Source of the DNA: Bacteroidia bacterium | GTDB lineage: Bacteria > Bacteroidota > Bacteroidia > J057 | Length of the DNA: 64,000 nt | NCBI GenBank assembly: GCA_033391075.1 | Contig: JAWPMV010000001.1 | Coordinates: 2,666,001 to 2,730,000, forward strand | Direction: 5' to 3' | In this document: positions 6,910-16,012 of the stretch, one piece after another | Layout: the number at the start of each line of letters is the position of its first letter | How positions within the stretch are numbered: position 1 is the first letter of the stretch | The notes under the pieces: generated by a model | Seen by the model: only the letters and a program-made list of their open reading frames with translations | Told to the model about the DNA's origin: nothing | The model's database searches: none | Program-made: the position numbers and the translations under genes

Positions 6910-8661
6910 ATGAAAAAACTATACCTCCTGTTATGCCTGAGTATCTGTCTTTGCCTGATTGGGAAAGCACAAATACCCAAGATGAAAGTAGTTGCAACAA
7001 CTACTTTTCTGGCGGACCTCGCAAAAAACATTGCCGGGGATAAAGCAGATGTTATTTCTCTCATGCCCACAGGTGGAGATCCTCATTTATATGACCCCAT
7101 TCCGGGAGATGCTAAAAAGATAGCCGAAGCAGATGTGATTCTGAGAAATGGGCTTACCCTTGAAGGCTGGCTGGATGAGTTGATTGAGAATTCCGGAACC
7201 CGTGCCAAGATTTATACTTTGACTGAAGGGATCATCCCCATCAAATCAGTCGTTTATGAGGATGCCCTGGATCCTCATGCCTGGATGGATGTAAAGAACG
7301 GAATCATCTATACAGATAATATTCTCCGGGCACTAATCGAATCTCAGCCAACTGATCAGGATTACTTTGAGTCGCAGCACGCAGCATATAAAGCTATACT
7401 GCTTGCATTGGATGTAGAGATAAAAGAACAAATCGCACAAATCCCTGCCAAGAAAAGAGTATTGGTTACTTCTCATGATGCCTTTCGTTATTACGGAAAC
7501 GCCTATGGTTTGGAAGTGGTATCTGCCATGGGAACCAGTACGGATGCAGAGCCCACCCTGGAAGATTTGGCACATCTGTCTGAACAGGTGAAAGAAAATG
7601 ATATCCCAGCCATTTTTATTGAGTCAACAATAAATCCTGAGATCATGGAGCAAAGAGCCAGTGATTTGGGAATCAGGATAGGAGGAAAACTCTTTGCGGA
7701 TTCGCTGGGAGATGAAGAAAGCGGGGCAGATACCTATGTGAAAATGTTGCGGCAAAATACCCGCCTGATTCTGGATGGACTTGCCCGCCTAAGTGGAACC
7801 AAAGAAGCAGAAGAAGATTACAATTTCCTTTTTGTTATTCTGGGGATTTTTGCCCTGTCTTTTGTAGTAGTTGTGGTAAAATTGAGAATCCCTTCCCGAG
7901 AAGATTTGAAATGGGAAAACTACAAGATTGATATTTCAGGTTTGAGTGTTTCTTATGATCGTAAATCCGTTCTTTCCAACATTCATTTGACACTGGAGCC
8001 TGGATATGTATACGGTTTGCTAGGAGGAAATGGATCGGGAAAATCGACCATGTTCAAGTCTATCTTAGGGCTTATTCCTACTGATTCAGGATCTATTAGC
8101 ATACATGGAGAGGAGGTGGAAAGTGTGCAAAAGTTCATTTCCTACATTCCCCAAAAAGAAGAAATTGACTGGAGTTTTCCGGCTACTGTTTTTGATATCG
8201 TCCTCATGGGAAGGTATCCTCATCGCAAAGTCTTTGAACGCCTTTCTCGTGAAGATCATGAAGTAGCCAAAGAATCCCTTCGGATGATGGGGATAGAAGA
8301 TTTGGCTCCCAAGCAGATCGGTGAATTAAGCGGAGGTCAACAACAACGAGCCTTTATAGCCAGAGCTCTTTGTCAGGATGCTGAGATATACCTATTCGAC
8401 GAACCTTTTGTAGGAGTTGATATAACCACGGAAGCCAAGATCATTGAAATTGTAAAGAATCTTGCAAAAGAAGGCAAGCTGGTAGTTATCATCCACCATG
8501 ATTTGGCGAAAGTCAACGAATACTTTGATAAAGTCATCATGATCAATCAACGTCTGGTAGCCTTTGGCGATACAGAAGAAGTCTTTACAGATGAAAACAT
8601 CAAAAAGACCTATGGAGGTCGCCTGACTATTCTTCAACAAACAGAAAATCAACGTCAATAA
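6910..8661 (+). CDS. Metal ABC importer: substrate-binding protein fused through a TM helix to the ABC ATPase
   Basis: A 583-residue fusion. Residues 1-20 are a signal peptide. Residues 25-295 are a TroA/ZnuA-type (cluster A-I) periplasmic metal-binding protein with expected ligands H59 (GGDPHLYDP), H123 (DPHAWMD), H189 (TSHDAFRYYG) and an acidic ligand near D264. A transmembrane helix at 306-324 then crosses the membrane. Residues 336-575 are a complete ABC ATPase: Walker A GGNGSGKST 372-380, Q-loop Q415, signature LSGGQ 473-477, Walker B YLFDEP 494-499, H-loop H530. The topology is consistent: binder outside, ATPase inside. There is no His-rich loop, and together with the regulator next door this favours Mn or Fe over Zn (inference). 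The permease gene follows after 14 bp. Normally these two domains are separate polypeptides. Confidence 0.92.
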   Translation: MKKLYLLLCLSICLCLIGKAQIPKMKVVATTTFLADLAKNIAGDKADVISLMPTGGDPHLYDPIPGDAKKIAEADVILRNGLTLEGWLDELIENSGTRAKIYTLTEGIIPIKSVVYEDALDPHAWMDVKNGIIYTDNILRALIESQPTDQDYFESQHAAYKAILLALDVEIKEQIAQIPAKKRVLVTSHDAFRYYGNAYGLEVVSAMGTSTDAEPTLEDLAHLSEQVKENDIPAIFIESTINPEIMEQRASDLGIRIGGKLFADSLGDEESGADTYVKMLRQNTRLILDGLARLSGTKEAEEDYNFLFVILGIFALSFVVVVVKLRIPSREDLKWENYKIDISGLSVSYDRKSVLSNIHLTLEPGYVYGLLGGNGSGKSTMFKSILGLIPTDSGSISIHGEEVESVQKFISYIPQKEEIDWSFPATVFDIVLMGRYPHRKVFERLSREDHEVAKESLRMMGIEDLAPKQIGELSGGQQQRAFIARALCQDAEIYLFDEPFVGVDITTEAKIIEIVKNLAKEGKLVVIIHHDLAKVNEYFDKVIMINQRLVAFGDTEEVFTDENIKKTYGGRLTILQQTENQRQ

Positions 8662-8675
8662 GCAGGAGCAGAGAA

Positions 8676-9941
8676 ATGGAAAAGATCATCGAAATATTTC
8701 AGTATGAGTTTGCCATACGAGCCCTGATTGCCTCTTCTATGGTAGGGGTAATGTGTGGGATTTTGGGCTGCTTTATTGTTTTGCGGAATATGTCTCTCAT
8801 CGGAGACGCCCTTTCACATGCCATCCTGCCAGGTGTAGTTGTGGGTTATTTAATTGCAGGATATAGTGTGCTGGGTTTCTTTACAGGATCTGTTATCGCC
8901 GGCTTGATGGCTGCCATTATGATCACCTGGATACAGCGAAATGTAAAAACCCAGGAAGATGCGGCCATAGGAATTGTATTTACCTCCATGTTTGCCCTGG
9001 GGGTAATGGGAATTTCCTGGCTGACCCATCAGGAAGGCGTTCACCTTGATCTCAAGGATTTCCTCTTCGGAAATGTCCTCGGCATTTCTAATCAGGACCT
9101 GATAATGACCGCTCTGGTCCTGGGCTTTACCCTGATTTGTGTGATCGCTTTTTATCGATACTTTTTCATTACAACCTTCGAATCTGTAATTGCCCAGACT
9201 TTGGGGATTTCGGTGAGTACTATGCATTATTTCCTGATGCTTTTACTCTCTTTCGCAGTTGTAGCATCTTTACAATCCGTGGGTGTAATTCTGGTGGTGG
9301 CAATGCTGATTACACCAGCCTCCACGGCCTATTTGCTGACCTATCGACTGGATAGAATGTTGGTGATAGCAGCTGTGGTCGGTTTATTATCCAGTATTCT
9401 AGGGCTGATGTTGGCCATCGTTTTTGAAACCACTCCCGGACCTGCCATGACGGTAACGGCTACCCTCTTTTATCTGTTGGCTGTCTTTTTCTCTCCGAAA
9501 AGAGGTCTGGTAAGTATATACCTGAAGCGCAGGGAGATGAGAAGACAGATTCTGCGAGAAGATGTATTAAAACAAGCCCTGAAATTGCAAGAAGAAAGTG
9601 GAGCAAATCCAGGACGGATAGCTGCTGATCTTGGTTTGAGTGAACAGCAGGTAGGAACTTTGCTCAAGCACCTGGAACGAAAGGGCTTTTTAGCCTTCAA
9701 AGGAAAAGAAATAGAGCTAAGTGAACATGGGGTGCGAAGGGGATATGAACTGATTCGTGCACACAGACTCTGGGAAACCTATCAGGTAGAAATGATGGGC
9801 CTGAATGCAGATCAAATTCACCTCGAAGCAGAAAAATACGAGCATATCCTTACAGAGGCTTTGGTGGAAGCTTTGGCCAAGGAATTGGGATATCCTGAAA
9901 AGGATCCACATGGGTCACCTATTCCAAAGATCGAAGAATAA
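8676..9941 (+). CDS. Metal ABC importer permease fused to a DtxR/MntR-type repressor domain
   Basis: A 421-residue fusion. Residues 10-275 form an ABC-3 (ZnuB/MntC/TroC-type) permease with about eight to nine hydrophobic segments and the GDALSHAILPG motif at 43-53. Residues 288-421 form a DtxR-family regulator: winged helix about 294-350, then the dimerisation and metal domain with HRLWETYQ (H363, E367), IHLEAEKYEH (H382, E386, E389, H390) and DPHGSPIP (410-417). D296 and E386 occupy the positions of MntR D8 and E99, where DtxR has Met and Cys, so manganese is the likeliest co-repressor (inference by hand alignment). Chlamydial YtgCR is a known permease-repressor fusion whose repressor part is released by proteolysis. 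It is cotranscribed with the SBP-ATPase gene. Confidence 0.92.
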   Translation: MEKIIEIFQYEFAIRALIASSMVGVMCGILGCFIVLRNMSLIGDALSHAILPGVVVGYLIAGYSVLGFFTGSVIAGLMAAIMITWIQRNVKTQEDAAIGIVFTSMFALGVMGISWLTHQEGVHLDLKDFLFGNVLGISNQDLIMTALVLGFTLICVIAFYRYFFITTFESVIAQTLGISVSTMHYFLMLLLSFAVVASLQSVGVILVVAMLITPASTAYLLTYRLDRMLVIAAVVGLLSSILGLMLAIVFETTPGPAMTVTATLFYLLAVFFSPKRGLVSIYLKRREMRRQILREDVLKQALKLQEESGANPGRIAADLGLSEQQVGTLLKHLERKGFLAFKGKEIELSEHGVRRGYELIRAHRLWETYQVEMMGLNADQIHLEAEKYEHILTEALVEALAKELGYPEKDPHGSPIPKIEE

Positions 9942-9986
9942 GTCCCGAAAGATTGCTAATTTCATAGGCTAAAGAACACATTTGCT

Positions 9987-12542
9987 ATGAAATTACGGAT
10001 CAGTTGCCTACTACTAATGACCCTATTGGGTCTGTCTTCCCTTTTTGCCCAAAATAAAGTCGGTAAAGAGTATTTTCTTCCACAGGATATCACATATGAT
10101 GAAGGCATCCCCAGTCCTTCAGAAGTCCTGGGCTATGAGGTGGGAGAATGGCATGTCAGTCATGACCAATTGCAATTTTACATGAGGACTTTAGCGGCAG
10201 CTTCAGACCGAATCAAACTTGAGGAGATCGGGAGGACCTATGAAAACAGGCCTTTACTCAATCTTATCTTTACCTCTCCGGAAAACCATAAGGATCTGGA
10301 AAGTATCCGGCTTAAGCATCTGGCAAATACAGATCCCATTAAATCCAAAAACTTAAAAAGTGAAGAAGTTCCCATGGTACTATACATGGGATATAGTATT
10401 CATGGAAACGAGGCCAGTGGTTCCAATGCCTCCATGATGGTTGCCTATTATTTGGCGGCGGCTCAAGGAGAGCAAATAGAAAATATGATGGAAAATTCTG
10501 TCATTATTCTTGACCCTAGCTATAATCCTGATGGTCTCCATAGATTCTCCACCTGGGTAAATAGTCATAAAGGGATCAATGTTGTAAATGCTGACCCCCA
10601 AAGTCGCGAACACAATGAAGCCTGGCCCAGAGGGAGAACCAATCATTATTGGTTTGACCTGAACCGAGACTGGCTCTTATTGCAACATCCCGAATCCCGC
10701 GCTCGTGTGGCTCAGTTTCATAAATGGAAACCGAACTGGTTGACAGACCATCATGAAATGGGCTCAAATGCCAGCTTCTTTTTCATGCCTGGTGTTCCTT
10801 CCCGTAACAATCCCCGTACGCCAGAGAAGGTATTTGACTTGACAGGAAAGGTTGCTGAGTATCACGGAAAAGCATTAGATAAAATTGGATCGCTGTATTA
10901 TACCAAAGAAGGCTTTGATGATTTTTATTATGGCAAAGGCTCGACCTATCCAGACGTAAATGGATCGATTGGGATTCTTTTTGAGCAGGCATCGAGTAGG
11001 GGACATTCGCAGGAAACTATCCATGGAAGGCTAGACTTTCCTTTTACCATAAGAAATCATTTTACGACCAGCCTTTCTACCCTCCAAGGCACTTATGAGC
11101 TTCGAAATGAACTTCTTAGCTTTCAAAGAGACTTCTTTAGCTCTGCACTCAAAGAAGCAGCCAAAGATCCTGTAAAAGCCCTGGTCTTCGCCGCAGAAGA
11201 AGACCGTAGTCGTACCCATAATTTCGTAAAGATCCTCGAGCAACATGATATTGATATTTATCATCTGGCTTCTGATCTAGAGACTAATGGACACAGCTAC
11301 GCAAAAGAAAGTGGCTTCATTATTCCCTTAAATCAGCGCCAATACCGACTGATCAAGGCCATTTTCGAGCAACGAACTACTTTCACAGATAGCCTTTTTT
11401 ATGATGTATCAGCCTGGACCATGCCACTGGCCTTTAACCTGCTTTATGATGAGCTGGATCAAAAGCAAATGAAATCCAGCCTATTGGGTGATCCTTTTAA
11501 TCCGGAAGAAAAGCCTAAAGGAGAGTTATTGGGTGGAAAATCAGCCTATGCTTATGTATTTCAATGGCATGAGTATTACAGCCCCAGAGCCCTGAACAGA
11601 TTGCATACTGCTGGTTTACGAATAAAAGTAGCCACAAAGAAATTCAGCAATAGGGCAGGGCAGGAGTTCGATTATGGAAGCATACTGATTCCGGTTGAAG
11701 GACAGGATCTCTCTCCAGACGAAATTCATCAAATTATGCAAACTATTGCTGATGAAGATCGGCTAACCGTATATGCAATGGGTACAGGTATGACTGAAGG
11801 AATCAGTTTAGGGTCAAATAGTTTTCGTCCTTTGCGGAAACCCAAAATTGCACTACTTGTTGATGGAGGGGTTAGCTCCTATGAAGCAGGAGAAGTTTGG
11901 CATCTATTAGACCAGCGATATCATATGGATGTGAGTTTAATCCAGGCCGATCGCTTTTCTCAAATCGATATGGATAAGTACAATACCCTTATTATGGTGA
12001 ATGGGAATTACGGTCGACTGGATGCTGCCAAGCTCAAGCAATGGATCAGCGGCGGAGGAGTAGTGCTGGCCTACAAATCAGCCATCAATTGGTTGGGAAA
12101 TCAGCAAATGGGCAATCTTGAATTCATTCGCACAGCAAGAGATACAACAGAAACCGATTTAGAATATGTAGACATGCAAAACAAGAGAGGAGCACAAGTG
12201 ATAGGAGGTGCGATATTTCAAGTAAAGATGGATATCACCCATCCTTTAGCTTATGGATATACCCGACCTTATATGAGCGTGTTCAGAAATTCCAGCTTGT
12301 TCCTCAAAAAGACCAATACTCCCTACAGGCATCCCATTGTTTATACAGAAAATCCGCTTCAAAGTGGCTACATCTCTGAAAGAAACCTGGAAAGTCTGTC
12401 CGGAAGTGCTGCAGTAAGCGTATCCCGTATGGGAGGAGGAAGGATCATTGCCTTAACAGATAATCCCAATTTCCGCGCATATTGGCATGGCGGCAGCAAA
12501 ATGTTTATGAATGGAATCTTTTTCGGGAGTATTATCAATTGA
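9987..12542 (+). CDS. Secreted M14-family zinc carboxypeptidase with C-terminal GATase-like domain
   Basis: An exported metallopeptidase of 851 residues. Residues 1-21 are a signal peptide. The M14 domain spans about 55-380 with zinc ligands H139 and E142 (YSIHGNEASG), a third His at 255/256 (LTDHHEMG), FDLNRD containing R227, and the catalytic glutamate E333 (GILFEQASSRG). The C-terminal part (about 615-840) contains KIALLVDGG and a YNTLIMVNGNYG segment typical of a class I glutamine amidotransferase-like fold, common in large Bacteroidota M14 proteins. It starts 45 bp after the metal-import operon and could be read through from it, but no functional link is evident. Confidence 0.88.
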   Translation: MKLRISCLLLMTLLGLSSLFAQNKVGKEYFLPQDITYDEGIPSPSEVLGYEVGEWHVSHDQLQFYMRTLAAASDRIKLEEIGRTYENRPLLNLIFTSPENHKDLESIRLKHLANTDPIKSKNLKSEEVPMVLYMGYSIHGNEASGSNASMMVAYYLAAAQGEQIENMMENSVIILDPSYNPDGLHRFSTWVNSHKGINVVNADPQSREHNEAWPRGRTNHYWFDLNRDWLLLQHPESRARVAQFHKWKPNWLTDHHEMGSNASFFFMPGVPSRNNPRTPEKVFDLTGKVAEYHGKALDKIGSLYYTKEGFDDFYYGKGSTYPDVNGSIGILFEQASSRGHSQETIHGRLDFPFTIRNHFTTSLSTLQGTYELRNELLSFQRDFFSSALKEAAKDPVKALVFAAEEDRSRTHNFVKILEQHDIDIYHLASDLETNGHSYAKESGFIIPLNQRQYRLIKAIFEQRTTFTDSLFYDVSAWTMPLAFNLLYDELDQKQMKSSLLGDPFNPEEKPKGELLGGKSAYAYVFQWHEYYSPRALNRLHTAGLRIKVATKKFSNRAGQEFDYGSILIPVEGQDLSPDEIHQIMQTIADEDRLTVYAMGTGMTEGISLGSNSFRPLRKPKIALLVDGGVSSYEAGEVWHLLDQRYHMDVSLIQADRFSQIDMDKYNTLIMVNGNYGRLDAAKLKQWISGGGVVLAYKSAINWLGNQQMGNLEFIRTARDTTETDLEYVDMQNKRGAQVIGGAIFQVKMDITHPLAYGYTRPYMSVFRNSSLFLKKTNTPYRHPIVYTENPLQSGYISERNLESLSGSAAVSVSRMGGGRIIALTDNPNFRAYWHGGSKMFMNGIFFGSIIN

Positions 12543-12553
12543 TATCCATTCCC

Positions 12554-14077
12554 TTAAACAACTTTTACTCTACCTACCAGCTCGAGGAGAACGTCATAGT
12601 ATTTTTGGCCTGTGAGGTAGGATTTTAGCCATCCATAAAAGATTACTTCCTGTAAATCTTCTTTTTCCATGGGAAGAAAATCGAAGGAAGCACGCGCTTT
12701 CTGGTAGAATTCAATCTGCGCCTTTTTGTCGGTCTGGCTGATCAGTGTTTTTACCAAATTTATATATACCGGGACTTTTTTATATTGATTTATATTAAAG
12801 AGGTCCCGGTAATTTTGTTCTATATAGGCGACCTTATTCAGGGCCAAATCATAGTTTTTGAGATGAACCTGTAAGAGGGCTTCGCATAACAATTTTTTCA
12901 TGGTCCATTCTCTCCCCATCTTTTTATCCAACCATTTATCGGATTGATATACATCCAAATTGCATCGAACAGTTTTATCGTATTCTTCTCTTAAAAAATA
13001 AAAGACAGCCAGACTAAACAAGGAATTGAGTTTGTCAGCCAGGTTAACTTGAAAACCAGCATTATAGATCAAATCATCGAGAAGAGAAACGCCTTTTTCG
13101 CTTTCATTAAGAAACATATAATTGGCCGAAAGCAGCATGGCATATTTGGGATAAAAGCGATTGCGATAAGCACCTTTGTACTCCAACATTGCCTCGTGCA
13201 TCAATTCCAGATATGAGACAGAAGACTCAAACTTTTTATTCCTATAGAGTACATGGGCAATCATATAAAGCAAGCGAATCTTGTAAACATGATGTTGAGA
13301 TGAAATGCCTTCATTGCTGGAAAGGTTTTGGTACATGCCAATCACATAGGGCTCAAAAGCATGAAAATCTTTTTGGGCCAAAATTGCTTTGCGGGTAATA
13401 AACATAAAGCGATAAAGCAGGCGTGGGTTTTTATTGAGTGCCTGCGATAGACCGTATTTTGAAAGGGTTTCCTCAATCAGACCATATATATTTTCTTTAT
13501 CTCCACTGAGTTTAAGTGCTCCCAGTTTCTTGTTGATAAGGGCATAGGCGATTTTTGCCCGTTCTTCCTCATCTGCTACCTGCCGATTTGTTTCTTTTTT
13601 CTCAATAATGGATTCGAGCTCATCGGCATATTCACTATCCGCATGTTCTATTTGCAGGTTGTAAATATTGTTGAGGAGTTCGTACTGCTCATGCTTGCCA
13701 GCAATGCGTTCGGCTTTTTTGCTATACTCCCAGGCCAGTCTATCCAGGTTTTTGCCAAAGAGGTAATGGGAAAGGGAAATCAACCCCATCACAGTAGATG
13801 CAGAAGTAGGATCATGTTCTGTACGTTTGAGCGAAACGAATGAAATCAACTGCTTATTCAGTCTTTTTCTTAAGGCATGATAGGCAGGCATATTCAAACT
13901 TTCCGGATATAATTTTTCCAATAAGTCTTTATCCTTCTCATTGCCATTTTCTATCAAGTATTGGCAGAGTTCGAGATCCTTGCGGTTCTTTTTCTTCTTT
14001 TGTCTTTGCAGAAATTGAACGAATTCTTTCTGCTCATCAGAAGATAAACTATTGAGAATGGTAGCTAGTTTGTCCAT
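12554..14077 (-). CDS. Large all-helical (TPR-like) cytoplasmic protein of unknown function
   Basis: A 507-residue product without signal peptide or membrane segment. The N-terminus (MDKLATILNSLSSDEQKEFVQFLQ) followed by a KKKKNRKD patch and long helical repeats (LLYMIAHVLYRNKKFESSVSYLELMHEA; NSLFSLAVFYFLREEYDKTVRC) suggests a TPR/alpha-solenoid scaffold. Proteins of this type are found in the phylum, but I cannot attach a function. It converges on the M14 gene with only 11 bp between the stop codons and no clear hairpin. Confidence 0.65.
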   Translation of the reverse strand: MDKLATILNSLSSDEQKEFVQFLQRQKKKKNRKDLELCQYLIENGNEKDKDLLEKLYPESLNMPAYHALRKRLNKQLISFVSLKRTEHDPTSASTVMGLISLSHYLFGKNLDRLAWEYSKKAERIAGKHEQYELLNNIYNLQIEHADSEYADELESIIEKKETNRQVADEEERAKIAYALINKKLGALKLSGDKENIYGLIEETLSKYGLSQALNKNPRLLYRFMFITRKAILAQKDFHAFEPYVIGMYQNLSSNEGISSQHHVYKIRLLYMIAHVLYRNKKFESSVSYLELMHEAMLEYKGAYRNRFYPKYAMLLSANYMFLNESEKGVSLLDDLIYNAGFQVNLADKLNSLFSLAVFYFLREEYDKTVRCNLDVYQSDKWLDKKMGREWTMKKLLCEALLQVHLKNYDLALNKVAYIEQNYRDLFNINQYKKVPVYINLVKTLISQTDKKAQIEFYQKARASFDFLPMEKEDLQEVIFYGWLKSYLTGQKYYDVLLELVGRVKVV

Positions 14078-14285
14078 GTTTCGTGAATAGCATTTCTCTC
14101 TTTTACCCCAAAGTTGTACATAAAGTTTTGTATTAACTACAATATTTAAAGTCCTTTTTTGGAAAGATTTTAATCATTTAAAGACCGGATTCATAGATAT
14201 AGCTTTCATTTATAAGTCCTTTTATTCAAAAAACTGCTGTAGCGATATCCTTTTCTCTCCCGTAGATTGATGAAAAACATATTAC

Positions 14286-15014
14286 ATGAAAAAGTCACAC
14301 GCATTTTTTATTCTATTGCTTTCGGCAATGCTATTTAGTTCTTGTCAAAGCTTGTATTTTAGTCAGCCTCAGCCCAAAGGCGTAGCAGCTTTAACCCATA
14401 TGCCGGCAGAGCTCCAGGGAAACTATCTTTCTTTAGGTGAGCAGGGAATAGGGGAAGAAATCATTTATCATGTTCACCAGGATGGCTTCGTTGTATTTGA
14501 GGAATATGAGGTAGAGCTACACCTGGATTCCCTGAAAAAGGAAGAAGGCTTTGAGTTAAGGGACTCTCTTATTTTTATCGAAGACTTGCCTATAGAGGAA
14601 AATGGTTTTCCTTATATCATAGAAAGAGATAGCATCTTTTTTAGCTACTATCGGTGGGATGAACAGGAATTAGGTAAAAATCTTGTAATCAGTGAAGATA
14701 AAGGATACTATTATTTAAGTACCCGAGATGAAGAGGGTAAAGGATGGGAAGTCATGCAGCTTGAACGTCTACGGAATGGCGATCTTGCTATTTGGATGGT
14801 AAATGTAAAAGAGGAAGAATCCCTCATGCGAAATGTCCTTGGAGCCCAAAAACTTGAGGAAAAGAAAGATCCTGATTGGACAGCGAATCCCAGCAAAGGG
14901 AAACTTCGCAAATATGTCAAACAGGGTGGCTTTGGCGAATTGGCTTCCTTTCTCCACAAACTTGATGAAGGAGATTTGCCCAAACTTCTTACGAGTCTAC
15001 TAGAAAACAATTGA
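14286..15014 (+). CDS. Lipoprotein of unknown function
   Basis: A 242-residue product with a typical lipoprotein signal (MKKSHAFFILLLSAMLFSSC, Cys20). The mature part is acidic with beta-rich stretches and no motif I recognise. It is a single gene, converging on the DUF2452 gene, whose stop codon abuts its own. The surface localisation is inferred from the lipobox alone. Confidence 0.65.
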   Translation: MKKSHAFFILLLSAMLFSSCQSLYFSQPQPKGVAALTHMPAELQGNYLSLGEQGIGEEIIYHVHQDGFVVFEEYEVELHLDSLKKEEGFELRDSLIFIEDLPIEENGFPYIIERDSIFFSYYRWDEQELGKNLVISEDKGYYYLSTRDEEGKGWEVMQLERLRNGDLAIWMVNVKEEESLMRNVLGAQKLEEKKDPDWTANPSKGKLRKYVKQGGFGELASFLHKLDEGDLPKLLTSLLENN

Positions 15015-15446
15015 TCAATTGTCCAGATCAATCAACTCCCAGGTATGGTCGGCCAGTAAGCGGACAGCTGAAACAAAATGGCTAAAAGGCTTGCTGCGTC
15101 CCCATTCCTGCGGGGCGATCATGGATAACACCCAGCTTCCATCATTTCTTTCATAGAGATAATAGAGATGGGAGATCAGGGGTTCAAATCCCATATCCGC
15201 CAGGTAGATCTTTTCTGAAATTTCTATTCGATCCTGAATGGCTTTTGCCTGGGTAGCTAACAACTCTATCTGTTCTTTGATCTGCTCCATCTGCATATGG
15301 GTTTGTTGTTCCATTGCAGCCAGGGCTTTGCCTTTGGTTCGGCCTTTATCGATGGGCTTAATGACAGAACTCCCTACGTGATGGGCGTAGGGCAGGGTAG
15401 AGGGGGTTTCGGTAATTTTATCCTTGTCGATCGGATTATGGTCCAT
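15015..15446 (-). CDS. DUF2452 family protein
   Basis: A 143-residue cytoplasmic protein starting MDHNPIDKDKITETPSTLPY and continuing with AHHVGSSVIKPIDKGRTKG, the recognisable DUF2452 N-terminus, followed by a helical segment and a WxLSMIAPQEWG core. The family is conserved in Bacteroidota and its role is not established. Its stop codon is directly next to that of the lipoprotein on the other strand. Confidence 0.75.
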   Translation of the reverse strand: MDHNPIDKDKITETPSTLPYAHHVGSSVIKPIDKGRTKGKALAAMEQQTHMQMEQIKEQIELLATQAKAIQDRIEISEKIYLADMGFEPLISHLYYLYERNDGSWVLSMIAPQEWGRSKPFSHFVSAVRLLADHTWELIDLDN

Positions 15447-15488
15447 AAATCAAAAATAAGACTTATCCTCGGGGCAAAAAAGTAAAAT

Positions 15489-15553
15489 GCCCTTCAGCTC
15501 TTTATATAGAAACTCAATCCGTGCAAAATAGTTCCTAAAATTAGCTGAAGGGC
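15489..15553. repeat. 11-bp perfect inverted repeat with 43-nt spacer
   Basis: GCCCTTCAGCT (15489-15499) and AGCTGAAGGGC (15543-15553) are exact reverse complements. On the minus strand, the direction of both neighbouring genes, the second arm is followed by ATTTTACTTTTTT, so a long-loop terminator for the gene ending at 15581 is the simplest reading. The spacer is unusually long for that. Confidence 0.6.
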
Positions 15554-15580
15554 GATAAAAAAATGCTATCCTCTATGGCC

Positions 15581-16012
15581 TCATGCCATAACGGTTGCAG
15601 CTGCCTTTTCAAGGTGTATGGGGGGATTTAAACCGGATAGTACCGCTAGTACTCCGTTCATCCCCAGGTTACAATCAGGATCATTGCTATCATCAAAGGT
15701 TGACATAAATGCTCCGATCTTATCGGCTTGACGGCCGGAAAATCCTGCTTCTAGTTTAATCACCTCCTCTACACTAAATCCTGAATTGCTTATGATTTCC
15801 AATCCTTTGGCAAATTCCTTGGGATTGGTGATTTTAAATTGATGGTCAATGGTACCAGTCCTGGGATGAATGACATTCATCCATGCCATGCTTCCTCCCA
15901 GAATATGAGTTACGGCGCAAGCCCCTTTTCCATTGTGGCTTACTTTGCCCTGAGCGTATGCGATAATGAGCCTGGTTACTGCGTCTTTGTAACGTTGGAT
16001 ATTCATTTCCAT
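15581..16012 (-). CDS. Hypothetical protein, 143 aa
   Basis: A soluble protein without signal peptide. Visible elements are a KGACAVTHILGGSMAWMNVIHP segment in the first third and a Gly/Asn-rich C-terminal part (CNLGMNGVLAVLSGLNPPIH). I do not recognise a family. Start ATG at 16012; an ATG two codons later is equally possible. It reads toward the inverted repeat at 15489-15553 and the DUF2452 gene. Codon use resembles the neighbours, which supports a genuine gene. Confidence 0.55.
   Translation of the reverse strand: MEMNIQRYKDAVTRLIIAYAQGKVSHNGKGACAVTHILGGSMAWMNVIHPRTGTIDHQFKITNPKEFAKGLEIISNSGFSVEEVIKLEAGFSGRQADKIGAFMSTFDDSNDPDCNLGMNGVLAVLSGLNPPIHLEKAAATVMA

Noticed and set aside
8850-9227. 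125-codon minus-strand frame
   Set aside because: Antisense to the permease region; the composition (many His, Asn, Gln) is typical of a shadow frame.
6910-9941. Zinc-specific importer (ZnuABC)
   Set aside because: No His-rich loop in the binder and the regulator is DtxR/MntR-like, not Fur/Zur-like; Mn or Fe fits better, though Zn is not excluded.
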